Below, piece by piece: positions 1 through 8,519 of a stretch of DNA of 64,000 nucleotides. Both the position numbers and the translations under genes were made by a program. The notes under the pieces are model-generated. The model was not told the origin of the DNA. It saw nothing but the letters and a program-made list of their open reading frames with translations, and made no database searches. Positions within the stretch are counted from its first letter, which is position 1, and every line of letters starts with the position of its first letter. The stretch is from Runella aurantiaca (GTDB lineage Bacteria > Bacteroidota > Bacteroidia > Cytophagales > Spirosomataceae): the NCBI RefSeq assembly GCF_003339505.1, contig NZ_QPIW01000001.1:620001-684000 (forward strand). Direction: 5' to 3'.

Positions 1-1251
1 CGCCAAACAAGTGGGCATAATGTCCATAATGTGCCCTATCTGATTGGTTTGGAGTGGTTTTTTGATAAGCTTTGGGTAATGCACAATCATAGGAGTTGCG
101 ATGCCTCCCTCGTGGGTAAACTGTTTGTAGAGCCGAAATGGCGTATTTCCCAAGGCGGCCCATTCTTTGCCGTAGGTTGTGTAAGAGCCCTTTTCTCCCG
201 CTTCTTTTCTTAGCGATATTTCGTAGCTTTCATCCCCTAAATCTCGTTTGGCACGGTTGTCTAAGATTTCGGAACAGGCGCCATTGTCGGACAAAAACAT
301 AACAACAGTATTTTCAAACTGCCCATTGGCCTTTAACTTTTCAATAATTTTCCCAATTCCTGCGTCCATTCTGGTGACCATAGCAGCATAAGTAGCCATT
401 TTCAAGTCCCATTCGTCTTTGTTTATGGTCTTTTCCCAGTCTGAGATGTCGGCTTCTTTGGGCGATAAAGGGAAGTTTTTAGGAAAAAGTCCCAATTCTC
501 GCTGTTTTTCGAGCCTTTCTTCGCGTAATTTGTCCCAGCCTTTTAGGTATTTGCCCCGATATTTGGCTATTTCTTCCGCAGGAGCGTGGAGCGGCCAATG
601 CGGTGCGGTGTAGGCTACATATAGGAAGAATGGTTTTTGAGCCCCTTTACTTTGTTCAATATAACCAATAGCTTTATCAGAAATAGCATCAGTCAAATAG
701 AAACTGTCAGGGATTTTATAAGGTTTGTTGTTTTCCAACACCAAACGATTTGGTAGCAATTCATAGTAACTATTGGCCCCGCTAATCAAACCAAAATATT
801 GCTCAAAACCACGCTGCAAAGGCCAATCAGGTCGTTCTTCGCCCACATGCCATTTGCCCGACATGAAGGTTTGGTACCCTACCGTTTTTAACACTTCAGC
901 CATCGTTACCGTCTGCCTGCTCAACCAGCCTTGCGTGGAGTTTTCTTGGCTACGGTCTTTTACTTTACTGACGACCATCGTACCCATACCTGCTTGGTGA
1001 GGATACATACCCGTCAATAGTGACGCTCGACTGGGACAACAACGGGCGGCGTTATAAAATTGTGTAAATTTCACGCCTTTGGCTGCCAATTTGTCCAGAT
1101 TAGGCGTCTGAATTTCAGCACCGTAACACCCAATGTCACTAAACCCTAAGTCATCAGCGAGAATGATTACAAAATTGGGTCTTGTTTGCTTGTTTTGGCC
1201 AAAAGATGCGCAACAAAAAAGTCCTAAGAACAGAATAAGAGCCTTTTTCAT
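1..1251 (-). CDS. Secreted sulfatase (arylsulfatase family), C-terminus cut by window edge
   Basis: Type I sulfatase that hydrolyses sulfate esters, probably on polysaccharide fragments in the periplasm. The first 417 residues are present, and the family is usually about 500-550, so roughly 100 C-terminal residues lie outside the window. The start ATG is at 1249-1251. A Sec signal peptide (MKKALILFLGLFCCASFGQ) is followed by the metal-binding start FVIILADDLG and by CCPSRASLLTG, where the second Cys of the C-x-P-S-R motif would be converted to formylglycine. GKWHVG and FLSDNG, typical of the family, follow. It is the last gene of the sigma-FecR-SusC-SusD cluster, 55 bp after the SusD gene, so its substrate is probably imported by that pair. 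Sulfatase class is certain; the exact substrate is unknown. Confidence 0.95.
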   Translation of the reverse strand, partial: MKKALILFLGLFCCASFGQNKQTRPNFVIILADDLGFSDIGCYGAEIQTPNLDKLAAKGVKFTQFYNAARCCPSRASLLTGMYPHQAGMGTMVVSKVKDRSQENSTQGWLSRQTVTMAEVLKTVGYQTFMSGKWHVGEERPDWPLQRGFEQYFGLISGANSYYELLPNRLVLENNKPYKIPDSFYLTDAISDKAIGYIEQSKGAQKPFFLYVAYTAPHWPLHAPAEEIAKYRGKYLKGWDKLREERLEKQRELGLFPKNFPLSPKEADISDWEKTINKDEWDLKMATYAAMVTRMDAGIGKIIEKLKANGQFENTVVMFLSDNGACSEILDNRAKRDLGDESYEISLRKEAGEKGSYTTYGKEWAALGNTPFRLYKQFTHEGGIATPMIVHYPKLIKKPLQTNQIGHIMDIMPTCLA

Positions 1252-1306
1252 CCCAAAAATGAGTTTAAATATTCTACTTTCTTTAGTTTAACCTAAGCCA
1301 ATATAT

Positions 1307-2947
1307 TTAATACCCTGGGTTTTGCGGGAAATCGCCCGGATTGGTTACGCGGTCAATCTGGGTTTGTGGAATTGGCCTTACCAAGTGCATTTCCTTTACA
1401 TTGGCTGCGGCATCCAGGTTGAATTTTTTCAGGCGTTCCAAAAATTTGCCAGATCGCTTTAGGTCATACCAACGGAGCATTTCACCGGCCAACTCGCGGC
1501 CGCGCTCATCCATAAAAAAATCTTCATTAAGATCAGCCGATTTGATTTGCATCTCGGCTACTTTGCCAGGGAGAGCGGCGCGCGTACGTACCACATTGAC
1601 GTACTCGGCCGATTTGGTCAGGTTACCCTGACGAAAGGCCGCCTCTCCGGCTATTAGGTACATTTCGGCCAGACGAAGCACCATGAAGTCACGCCGCCCG
1701 TCTTCTGCATTGACGCTGACACGAAGGGGGTCGAGGTATTTTTTTAGGGTAGGAAACTGACGACGGCTTGAGCCACCTATTTCCAATTGGTCAGTTACGC
1801 TGCCAACCCATTTATTGTTGTAATCAATCAGCCAGTAGGGAGCGGCTTTTTGTACCGCATCAGCTACAGGGCGCATCACGATCTTGATGGCAGTGTCGCC
1901 AGGTTGAACGGTCTTGCCATTGATGGTAGCTTTGGTATTAGCAATCCACACGGTTTTGAAAGTACCATCAAAACGGCTGTCCTTACTCAGATCGAAAAGA
2001 TTGAGGGTATAGTTAGTGGGCATGAATCGTTGAAAAGGTCGCCCATTCGCCACATCACGGGTCATGGCGGGGTTGAGCGTATAATCAAACTGAAAATAGA
2101 GGTGTCCTTGGTTTCCTGGACCATTCGTCAGTGGGTTGTCGGTATATTGTACTGACCAGATTACCTCGGTATTCAGCTCCTTGGTGATGTCCCATAGATC
2201 GCTGTAGTTTTTTACCAACGAATGGTTGTTGCTATTAATCACGGCGGCGGCCATTTTTTCGGCTTCCGCCCAATTGCCTAAGGTAAGCTGCACCCGGGCC
2301 AGCAATCCCTCGGCGGCATGTTTGGTAGCCTGTCCGTAGGCCTGTGCTTTGGCGGGTAGATTGGCTACGGCAAATTGTAAATCCGGAATTATACCCTGCT
2401 GATACACAGTGGCAACCGATGTACGCTTGGCTTCGGTTTCTACGCCTTGTGTTTCTTCGAGTGTAAAGTGGATATCACCATACTGCTCTACCAGATGAAA
2501 ATAATAAAGTGCTCGAAGAAAGCGAGCTTCGCCGATAATGCGATTCCGTTGAACAGCGTTGAGGCCGGCTACTTTGGGTGCCCGGCCGATTACGGCATTG
2601 GCCTGATTGATACCCACATAAAAATTATCCCAAATGGTTTTGACATAGGCACTGGAGCCCAGGAAATTGGGAGAATAGTTATTGTAGTCTGGGTTATTGG
2701 TAGCTCCCCCAAAACCATTGGTGTACATGTCAGTGCCGGTTACGGTGAGGAAAAACGAATGCTCGCGTCCGTAGAAATTCCGTAAGGGAGTATATGTGGC
2801 TTTCAGGCCATCCTCAATGCCTTTCGGGGTTGAGTAGTAGCTATCGGCAGTGGCCAATCCTACGGGGTTTTCTACAAGGAGATCGTTACAGGAGATAAGT
2901 ACTCCTGCTATCAATAATAAGCTGATTATAGTAGAGATCTTTTTCAT
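1307..2947 (-). CDS. SusD/RagB-family nutrient-binding outer membrane lipoprotein
   Basis: Surface glycan- or oligomer-binding lipoprotein that caps its SusC partner. The N terminus is a lipoprotein signal with lipobox VLISC (Cys about residue 20), followed by NDLLVENPVG, a typical start of SusD proteins. TPR-like helices lie in the first half (RIIGEARFLRALYYFHLVE motif near residue 140) and the SusD C-terminal signature (DERGRELAGEMLRWYDLKR, about 480-500) is present, then PIPQTQID and the terminal NPGY. The length of 546 residues is normal. It starts 13 bp after the SusC stop, so the two are co-transcribed. Ligand cannot be read from sequence; the downstream sulfatase hints at a sulfated glycan. 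Confidence 0.95.
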   Translation of the reverse strand: MKKISTIISLLLIAGVLISCNDLLVENPVGLATADSYYSTPKGIEDGLKATYTPLRNFYGREHSFFLTVTGTDMYTNGFGGATNNPDYNNYSPNFLGSSAYVKTIWDNFYVGINQANAVIGRAPKVAGLNAVQRNRIIGEARFLRALYYFHLVEQYGDIHFTLEETQGVETEAKRTSVATVYQQGIIPDLQFAVANLPAKAQAYGQATKHAAEGLLARVQLTLGNWAEAEKMAAAVINSNNHSLVKNYSDLWDITKELNTEVIWSVQYTDNPLTNGPGNQGHLYFQFDYTLNPAMTRDVANGRPFQRFMPTNYTLNLFDLSKDSRFDGTFKTVWIANTKATINGKTVQPGDTAIKIVMRPVADAVQKAAPYWLIDYNNKWVGSVTDQLEIGGSSRRQFPTLKKYLDPLRVSVNAEDGRRDFMVLRLAEMYLIAGEAAFRQGNLTKSAEYVNVVRTRAALPGKVAEMQIKSADLNEDFFMDERGRELAGEMLRWYDLKRSGKFLERLKKFNLDAAANVKEMHLVRPIPQTQIDRVTNPGDFPQNPGY

Positions 2948-2960
2948 ATCAGTAAGTAGA

Positions 2961-5900
2961 TTAGAATTTAAGGTTCATGCCAAAAACATAGGTGGCAGAA
3001 GTCATTGGAGAGCTGCCTCCTACGATTCCATTGGCTGTTTCGGGGTCAACCAGTTTATAGGGTGAGAAGATTAGGGCATTGTCGGCCGTAGCGTAAAAGC
3101 GGAGGCTGCTAATACGAGCCTTTGATGTGATCGCTTTTGGAAGAGTATATCCCAAGCTAATATTCCGGATTTTGATAAAAGAACCATCAAAAAATCTCAC
3201 TGCATCCGAGTACAAGGGGGCTGCTGCGGCATTGGGACGGGGTATTTTATTGACGGGGTTGTTGGCAGTCCAGTAATCAAAATTGATGGCATTGTAGCGT
3301 CCCTGCCAGTTGTTGCCGCCCAGGTAATGGAAGTCACTACGGATGTATTGCCCCTGCCGGGCATAGACTAGGAACGAAAGGTCAATACCCTTGTAGCTTA
3401 TTCGATTGGTCAATCCGCCACTCCATTTGGGGACTGTAGAGCCGAGTACGGTTCGGTCGTCGGCATTGATGGCACCATCGGGCTGATTCGTCAGATTGCC
3501 GCCCGCATCCCGTCCATTCACATCTGCAATCTTGATATCACCAGGCTTCTGCTTTGCTTTGTTGGCTTCATCGGCTTCGCCGGTTTGCCAAATTCCTTGC
3601 TGTTTGAAATTATAAAACACACTGATGGGTTGACCGATGAACCATTGGTTTCCTACATCATCCTTTCCGTTAAACAGATCAACGATTTTTTCTTTATTGC
3701 TAAATATATTCAAATTTGCATCCCACTTCAACCCATTGGCCGAATGAAAAATATTCCCATTCAACGACAGTTCCCAGCCCTGATTGCTGGTGGCACCGAT
3801 GTTCTGTAAAATAGATTCATAGCCCGAAGTAATAGGAATCAATCGGTTCAGTAGCAGGTCGGTGGTATTGGTTTTGTAAACTTCCAGCGAGCCCGTTAAG
3901 CGGTCGTTTAATAGGCCAAAGTCCATTCCTAAGTTAAGGGTACTGGAAATCTCCCAGCGCAGATCAGGATTCGGGATCACATTCAGGGCATAACCGAAAG
4001 CCGGGTCGTTGCCAAAAGCATACACCGAGCGTTCCAGCCCGCCAAGGGTCTGATAAGGTGAGATGGAGGTATTGCCCACGGAACCGTATCCTGCTCGAAG
4101 TTTGAGAAAGGAAAGCGCCTTCATATTACTCATAAAGGCTTCGTCAGAAATCACCCAACCTGCCGATATAGAAGGAAAAAAGGCCCACTTGTTTTTTTGA
4201 GAAAGGCGCGAAGAACCATCGGCTCGTCCGGTCAGGGTGAGTAAGTACTTGTCTTTAAAGCTATAATTGATTCGACCCATGTAAGATACAAGTCCCCATT
4301 GGGTAAGAGAGCTATTGATACCCGTGACGGTTTCGGCACTGTTTAAATTATAAAAAAGGGAAGATTCTATCGGAATGTTGCGTGCAGAGGCTCCCGACGA
4401 TTCGAAACGGTTGGTTTGGGTGCTGAAAAGCCCTACTATATTGAGGGAATGCTCTTTGAATTTACGGTTGAACGACAGAACGTTTTCGAGGGTATAGGCG
4501 AAGTTTTGCTGGTTAGACACTGAGGCGGTATTGGCGCTTCCGGCCAGGGTACCTCCATACTGCCCCTGACGAGAAGTACTAAAATCAGGTCCGTAATTCA
4601 GACGGTAGGTAAGCCCTTTGGTGAAAGTATATTCTGCGAAGATGTTGGCGAATATCCGGTACTTTTTGCGTTCGTCTGTGTACTGTCCGGGCTGGTACTG
4701 TAGCAGAGGACTGGCGAGCAAACCTTCGCGGGGATTGGGATAGGCGATGAAGTTACCATCGGTATCGTAAGGCTGCACCAGAGGAGAAAACTGCAAGGCA
4801 TTTGTATAGGGGCCGTTGGACATGACATTCTGCAAATCGCTGGCTACTGTAGAACTTACTCCCACGCGCAGCCGCTCAGAGAGTTTGGTTTCGATATTGG
4901 CCCGAAACGAGTAACGCCGGTAGTCGCTGGCCTGCATGATGCCCTTTTCGTCATAAAAAGCTCCCGACAGATAGTAGGTGGTACTCTGGTTACCCCCGCT
5001 GGCCGAAATCTGGTGCTGCTGCTGTTGCCCGTCGCGCAGGATGAGATCCAGCCAGTCGGCTTCCACGCCATTTTTCAAGTTATCACTTTCCAATGTGCTG
5101 AAGAATGTATTGTCCTTGCTCGCATCATTGGCATCAATCCCCCGGGAAACTCTGGAGTATTGTGCAAATTGCTTACCGTTCATTAGGTTCAGGTTTTTCT
5201 GGGCTTTCTTGATACCGTAGTAGCTCTCGTAGCTGATGACGGCCTTCCCCTCTTTACCTTTTTTAGTAGTAATCAAAATAACTCCATTGGCTCCGCGAGA
5301 TCCGTATATGGCTACGGCACTGGCATCTTTTAGTACCTCCATGGACTCAATATCGTTGGGGTTGAAGTCGTTGATGCTCACATCCGTCGGGATTCCGTCA
5401 ATGACATAGAGCGGATTGTTGCTGGCGTTGATGGAGCGATTTCCGCGAATACGGATGGTAGGAGCAGAGCCCGGATTTCCGTTGGTGCGTACAATATCCA
5501 CTCCGGCCAGACGACCCTGAGCGTTCTGTAGGAAATTGGAAGAGGGGGTTTCGGCAATATCCCGGCTGGATATACTGGAAATAGCCCCCGTCAGATCCCG
5601 CTTTTTTTGAGTTCCATAACCTACTACAATAATTTCCTCTAAAGCTTTGGTATCTACTTTTAAAGAAATTGAAAGTTGTGATTGATTGCCTACCACTACC
5701 TCCTGCGGCAAATATCCCACGTAAGAGAAAACCAGCACGGCATCGCTGTTTGGTACATCTACCTTAAATTTCCCCTCAGCGTTTGTAGTTGTTCCACGTT
5801 GGGTACCTTTCACCAAAATGCTCACGCCAGGCAATCCTGCCCCGTTTTCGTCGGTGACGGTGCCTGTAATTGTTTGGTCTAATTTAAGGTCGAGGGTAGT

Positions 5901-6305
5901 GGGAACGAGTTTGGGTTCGGCTTCTTCGGGTAGGTTGCCCGAAACACGTCGCATCAAAACAATCTTGTTGGCTTTGATGACTTGGTAGCTGATTTGTCGC
6001 GGGGTGAGAATACGCTGCAATACCGACTCTAAGGTTTCGTCTTTGATGTCAATGGTCAGCTTGTCGTCGTAGGCGAGTACGCCCTTTTGGTAAGAAAAAA
6101 CAACGTTCGTTTTTCGCTCAATGTTTTTAAGTACCGTTTTGAGGTCTGTGTTTTTCAGATTGAGCGTAATTTTTTCCTGCAGCCGTTCTTGGCCAAAGGT
6201 ATTTTCCGCAAAACTGAGGGTAGTCAGCAGACAAACGAGCAGCAACGGGGTGAGGGTGATTTTCATAAGGTAGAAAATCTCTTTTCTGGTAAAGAAATTT
6301 GACAT
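2961..6305 (-). CDS. SusC/RagA-family TonB-dependent transporter with STN domain
   Basis: Outer membrane TonB-dependent importer of 1114 residues. Order of parts: signal peptide (the hydrophobic core begins at Met14, so 6266 is an alternative start), an STN (secretin/TonB N-terminal) domain at about 40-110 used to signal to FecR, a carboxypeptidase-regulatory-like domain at about 145-225 (ITGTVTDENGAGLPGVSI), the TonB-box-like EEIIVVGYGTQKKRDLTG, a plug ending in IYGSRGANGVILITTKKG, and a large beta barrel to the C terminus. It lies after ECF sigma and FecR genes and before SusD. The STN domain plus the upstream regulators indicate trans-envelope signalling of FecI/FecR type: substrate binding releases the sigma factor. 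Confidence 0.96.
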   Translation of the reverse strand: MSNFFTRKEIFYLMKITLTPLLLVCLLTTLSFAENTFGQERLQEKITLNLKNTDLKTVLKNIERKTNVVFSYQKGVLAYDDKLTIDIKDETLESVLQRILTPRQISYQVIKANKIVLMRRVSGNLPEEAEPKLVPTTLDLKLDQTITGTVTDENGAGLPGVSILVKGTQRGTTTNAEGKFKVDVPNSDAVLVFSYVGYLPQEVVVGNQSQLSISLKVDTKALEEIIVVGYGTQKKRDLTGAISSISSRDIAETPSSNFLQNAQGRLAGVDIVRTNGNPGSAPTIRIRGNRSINASNNPLYVIDGIPTDVSINDFNPNDIESMEVLKDASAVAIYGSRGANGVILITTKKGKEGKAVISYESYYGIKKAQKNLNLMNGKQFAQYSRVSRGIDANDASKDNTFFSTLESDNLKNGVEADWLDLILRDGQQQQHQISASGGNQSTTYYLSGAFYDEKGIMQASDYRRYSFRANIETKLSERLRVGVSSTVASDLQNVMSNGPYTNALQFSPLVQPYDTDGNFIAYPNPREGLLASPLLQYQPGQYTDERKKYRIFANIFAEYTFTKGLTYRLNYGPDFSTSRQGQYGGTLAGSANTASVSNQQNFAYTLENVLSFNRKFKEHSLNIVGLFSTQTNRFESSGASARNIPIESSLFYNLNSAETVTGINSSLTQWGLVSYMGRINYSFKDKYLLTLTGRADGSSRLSQKNKWAFFPSISAGWVISDEAFMSNMKALSFLKLRAGYGSVGNTSISPYQTLGGLERSVYAFGNDPAFGYALNVIPNPDLRWEISSTLNLGMDFGLLNDRLTGSLEVYKTNTTDLLLNRLIPITSGYESILQNIGATSNQGWELSLNGNIFHSANGLKWDANLNIFSNKEKIVDLFNGKDDVGNQWFIGQPISVFYNFKQQGIWQTGEADEANKAKQKPGDIKIADVNGRDAGGNLTNQPDGAINADDRTVLGSTVPKWSGGLTNRISYKGIDLSFLVYARQGQYIRSDFHYLGGNNWQGRYNAINFDYWTANNPVNKIPRPNAAAAPLYSDAVRFFDGSFIKIRNISLGYTLPKAITSKARISSLRFYATADNALIFSPYKLVDPETANGIVGGSSPMTSATYVFGMNLKF

Positions 6306-6382
6306 AGATTTGATTGTTTTTGTTTTGGAAAAGGCAAGACACGAAAACGCGGTGCTTCGTACACACCGGCGGATTCAACAAG

Positions 6383-6415
6383 GGAAAGATGTGACAGCAT
6401 CTTTCCTCTTTTTTT
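6383..6415 (-). promoter_or_regulatory. SusC leader hairpin, copy 1
   Basis: Between the FecR stop and the SusC start lies a perfect 9-bp stem (6383-6391 with 6398-6406) with a 6-nt loop. In the sense of the SusC message the apex reads ATGCTGTCACAT and is preceded by a run of seven A. Read on the plus strand it resembles an intrinsic terminator (T-run to 6415), but no plus-strand gene precedes it. A hairpin with nearly the same apex stands at the same place before the second SusC (16319-16353). A leader RNA element or antisense terminator are both possible. Confidence 0.5.
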
Positions 6416-6514
6416 GATTTTGGAGGTTAAGGGATTTTGGGTTTACATAGTTGTCAGGTTTAGAGTTCTTTGTCATCGCAGCGGCGCACCGTTCCGAGGA
6501 ACGAGGCATCTACA

Positions 6515-7609
6515 TCATCGACATCCTTTTGATTCGATAATGATCTGGGCATCAATCTCTTTGTAAGCAGCGCCGATGGTCTTACAAATCACTTCGAGCT
6601 GGTCGTAAAGAGAATCATCGCTAATGGTGGTGGTTAAAATACAGTCGGAAAGCGCGTCTTCATTGTAGCGGATTTCAACGCCAAATAATTTTTCCAGTTC
6701 TTCAAATACTTCGGCTACCTTCACTTCATCAAATTGCCTTTTTATCAAAGGTTTTTGCATTATAATGGGTATAGGTACTTCCACCAAACTACGGTTTAAC
6801 AGTTCGTTTGTTCGGTTAAAAACGGCCTGCTGATTGGGCAGCAAGAGCAATCCCTTGGTTTCGGGGTCGGCAATATCTACGCGATTTTGTTTAAATACCG
6901 ATACCCTGCCCGTTTTTACTTTTACCGTTACTTGCTTGCCATTTTCTACGGCCGATACCCTAAAACTTGTACCCAATACTTTGGTAATCAATTCGTTGGC
7001 ATATACATAAAACGGTTTGGCAGGATTTTCGGCTACGTCAAAAAACGCTTCTCCGCTCAGTACAACTTCGCGGCGTTTGGTTTCAAAATGTACGGGAAAA
7101 CTCAGACGGCTTCCCTTTTCCAAATGTACCATTGTACCATCTTCGAGGCGTATTTTTTTGGTGGTTTGGCCGTTGTTTGTCACTTCCTGACGGGGGCTTT
7201 TTTCTTCGACAACGGCTATTAAATCTTGATAACTGACTTGGTGGTCGGGCTGCTTTGTGGTCCAAAGCCACGCTGCTCCTGCCAACAAGACCAAACCCGC
7301 TGCCCACCTAAAACCCGTTGTTTGCCAAAAGCGACGTACCAATCCAGTTGGTGCTTTTATTTCTTCTCCTTCGGAAATGATGGCTGCGATATTGGTCCAA
7401 ACTCCTTTTTGATTGAGTGCAGGAGTAATTTGTCCTTCGGCCTTTTGTACGGCCAAAATCAGTTGTTGGGCCTGTGTTATTTCGTCGGCTTTAGCAGGAT
7501 GTTTCTTCATAAACGCCTGCCAAAAAGGGTCTTCTTCCTGAAACAATACCCACCGCACAAACGAGTCGTTGTGCAGGAAATCGTTGCGTTGAAAATTGTC
7601 ATAGTTCAT
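6515..7609 (-). CDS. FecR-family anti-sigma factor
   Basis: Inner-membrane regulator of 364 residues that holds the adjacent ECF sigma factor and receives the signal from the STN domain of SusC. The N-terminal cytoplasmic part (about 1-88) is followed by one transmembrane segment (WAAGLVLLAGAAWLWT, about 93-110) and the periplasmic FecR domain (about 140-240) with the family hallmarks TTKKIRLEDGTMVHLEKGS, VVLSGEAFFDV and VLGTSFRV. A C-terminal DUF4974/STN-like region (about 285-360) precedes the terminal ESKGCR. It lies 23 bp downstream of the sigma gene and about 200 bp upstream of SusC. Confident family call; the true partner is inferred from gene order. Confidence 0.96.
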   Translation of the reverse strand: MNYDNFQRNDFLHNDSFVRWVLFQEEDPFWQAFMKKHPAKADEITQAQQLILAVQKAEGQITPALNQKGVWTNIAAIISEGEEIKAPTGLVRRFWQTTGFRWAAGLVLLAGAAWLWTTKQPDHQVSYQDLIAVVEEKSPRQEVTNNGQTTKKIRLEDGTMVHLEKGSRLSFPVHFETKRREVVLSGEAFFDVAENPAKPFYVYANELITKVLGTSFRVSAVENGKQVTVKVKTGRVSVFKQNRVDIADPETKGLLLLPNQQAVFNRTNELLNRSLVEVPIPIIMQKPLIKRQFDEVKVAEVFEELEKLFGVEIRYNEDALSDCILTTTISDDSLYDQLEVICKTIGAAYKEIDAQIIIESKGCR

Positions 7610-7632
7610 GTGAGTGAAAACTAAAAAGGTGG

Positions 7633-8244
7633 TTAATTAATAAGGTGGGATATTTGTAAAAACAGTAGCAAAATTGGGTGTATTCCTTTGATAGTGAGGC
7701 GCAACACGCTGTATGCCTTAAAAAGTAGATTGCTGACCGACTGCTTGCTGAGGCTCATGAGTTGAGTCATTTGGTCGAGGCTCATGCCGTGATAAAAACG
7801 CAGATTGATGGCTTCCTGCTGGCGTTGGCTTAGCTGAGAAATGGCCTTGGCAACGGCCTGCGTTTGGGTAGTCTGGGTTTCTTGTTCAATGGATTGTTGT
7901 TCTGAAGAAAATGCTACCAAAAAATCGAGGAAATCGTTGATGTCTTCGGACGTTTCGAGCAGGTCGTTTCGGGTGTTTCGGATTACCTGATGGCGCAAAG
8001 CCCGAAACAGGTAGAATTTCACGCTTTCCACGTCGGCCAGATGTTGCCTGCGTCGCCATAGATCCACAAAAACGTCTTGAATGGCATCTTCGAGCTGTTG
8101 TTTATCAGTGCAGTACCGATAGCCGTAGTTGGCCAATACCTCAAAATAGCGGTTGTACAACTGCTCAAAAGCCCGCACGTCGCCCTTTTTGAAAGCAATC
8201 CAAAGGGTTGTTTCGTCGGTGTTGTTTTGGGAGCTTCTCTTCAT
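7633..8244 (-). CDS. ECF RNA polymerase sigma factor
   Basis: Sigma-70 family, extracytoplasmic-function type, 203 residues. Region 2 is visible around EDAIQDVFVDLWRRR (about 66-80) and region 4 with its helix-turn-helix around LSQRQQEAINLRFYHGMSL to SKQSVSNLLFKA (about 138-175). It is the first gene of the sigma-FecR-SusC-SusD-sulfatase cluster and should drive SusC transcription when released from FecR. Oddly, region 4 is followed by a hydrophobic tail (HPILLLFLQISHL), which the sigma factor of the second cluster also has; it could contact the membrane or FecR. Confidence 0.96.
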   Translation of the reverse strand: MKRSSQNNTDETTLWIAFKKGDVRAFEQLYNRYFEVLANYGYRYCTDKQQLEDAIQDVFVDLWRRRQHLADVESVKFYLFRALRHQVIRNTRNDLLETSEDINDFLDFLVAFSSEQQSIEQETQTTQTQAVAKAISQLSQRQQEAINLRFYHGMSLDQMTQLMSLSKQSVSNLLFKAYSVLRLTIKGIHPILLLFLQISHLIN

Positions 8245-8452
8245 ATTTTTTGCAAACGCTTCGTTATCTGCTTGTCATATTACTATTTATTCTCAAACAA
8301 ATCATAAAATATGTTATAAGTACAGGTACAAGGTTTGCCAAAAAATACCCTTCATTCTGAAATATTTTTTTAGAAAAATGTAAAAAACTCCAATAAGAAG
8401 CAATTTGCTATGGTGGGCAGTTGTAAGTCACGGGCCACAGCATAGAAAAACA

Positions 8453-8480
8453 AATCCCCGACGGAAGCCCGCCGGGGATT
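8453..8480 (-). terminator. Intrinsic terminator after the 828-residue secreted protein gene
   Basis: A 12-bp stem with one mismatch (8453-8464 with 8469-8480) and a 4-nt loop is followed on the minus strand by TTGTTTTTC. It lies 40 bp after the stop of the gene ending at 8520 and separates the two polysaccharide loci. Confidence 0.8.
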
Positions 8481-8519
8481 GATGCTGTTCATTACCTATC
8501 TTTTTTACAAAAACTTCAA

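Noticed and set aside
6407-6415. Plus-strand intrinsic terminator after a plus-strand gene
   Set aside because: No plus-strand gene exists in the preceding 6 kb; the element is more simply a leader hairpin of the minus-strand SusC message.
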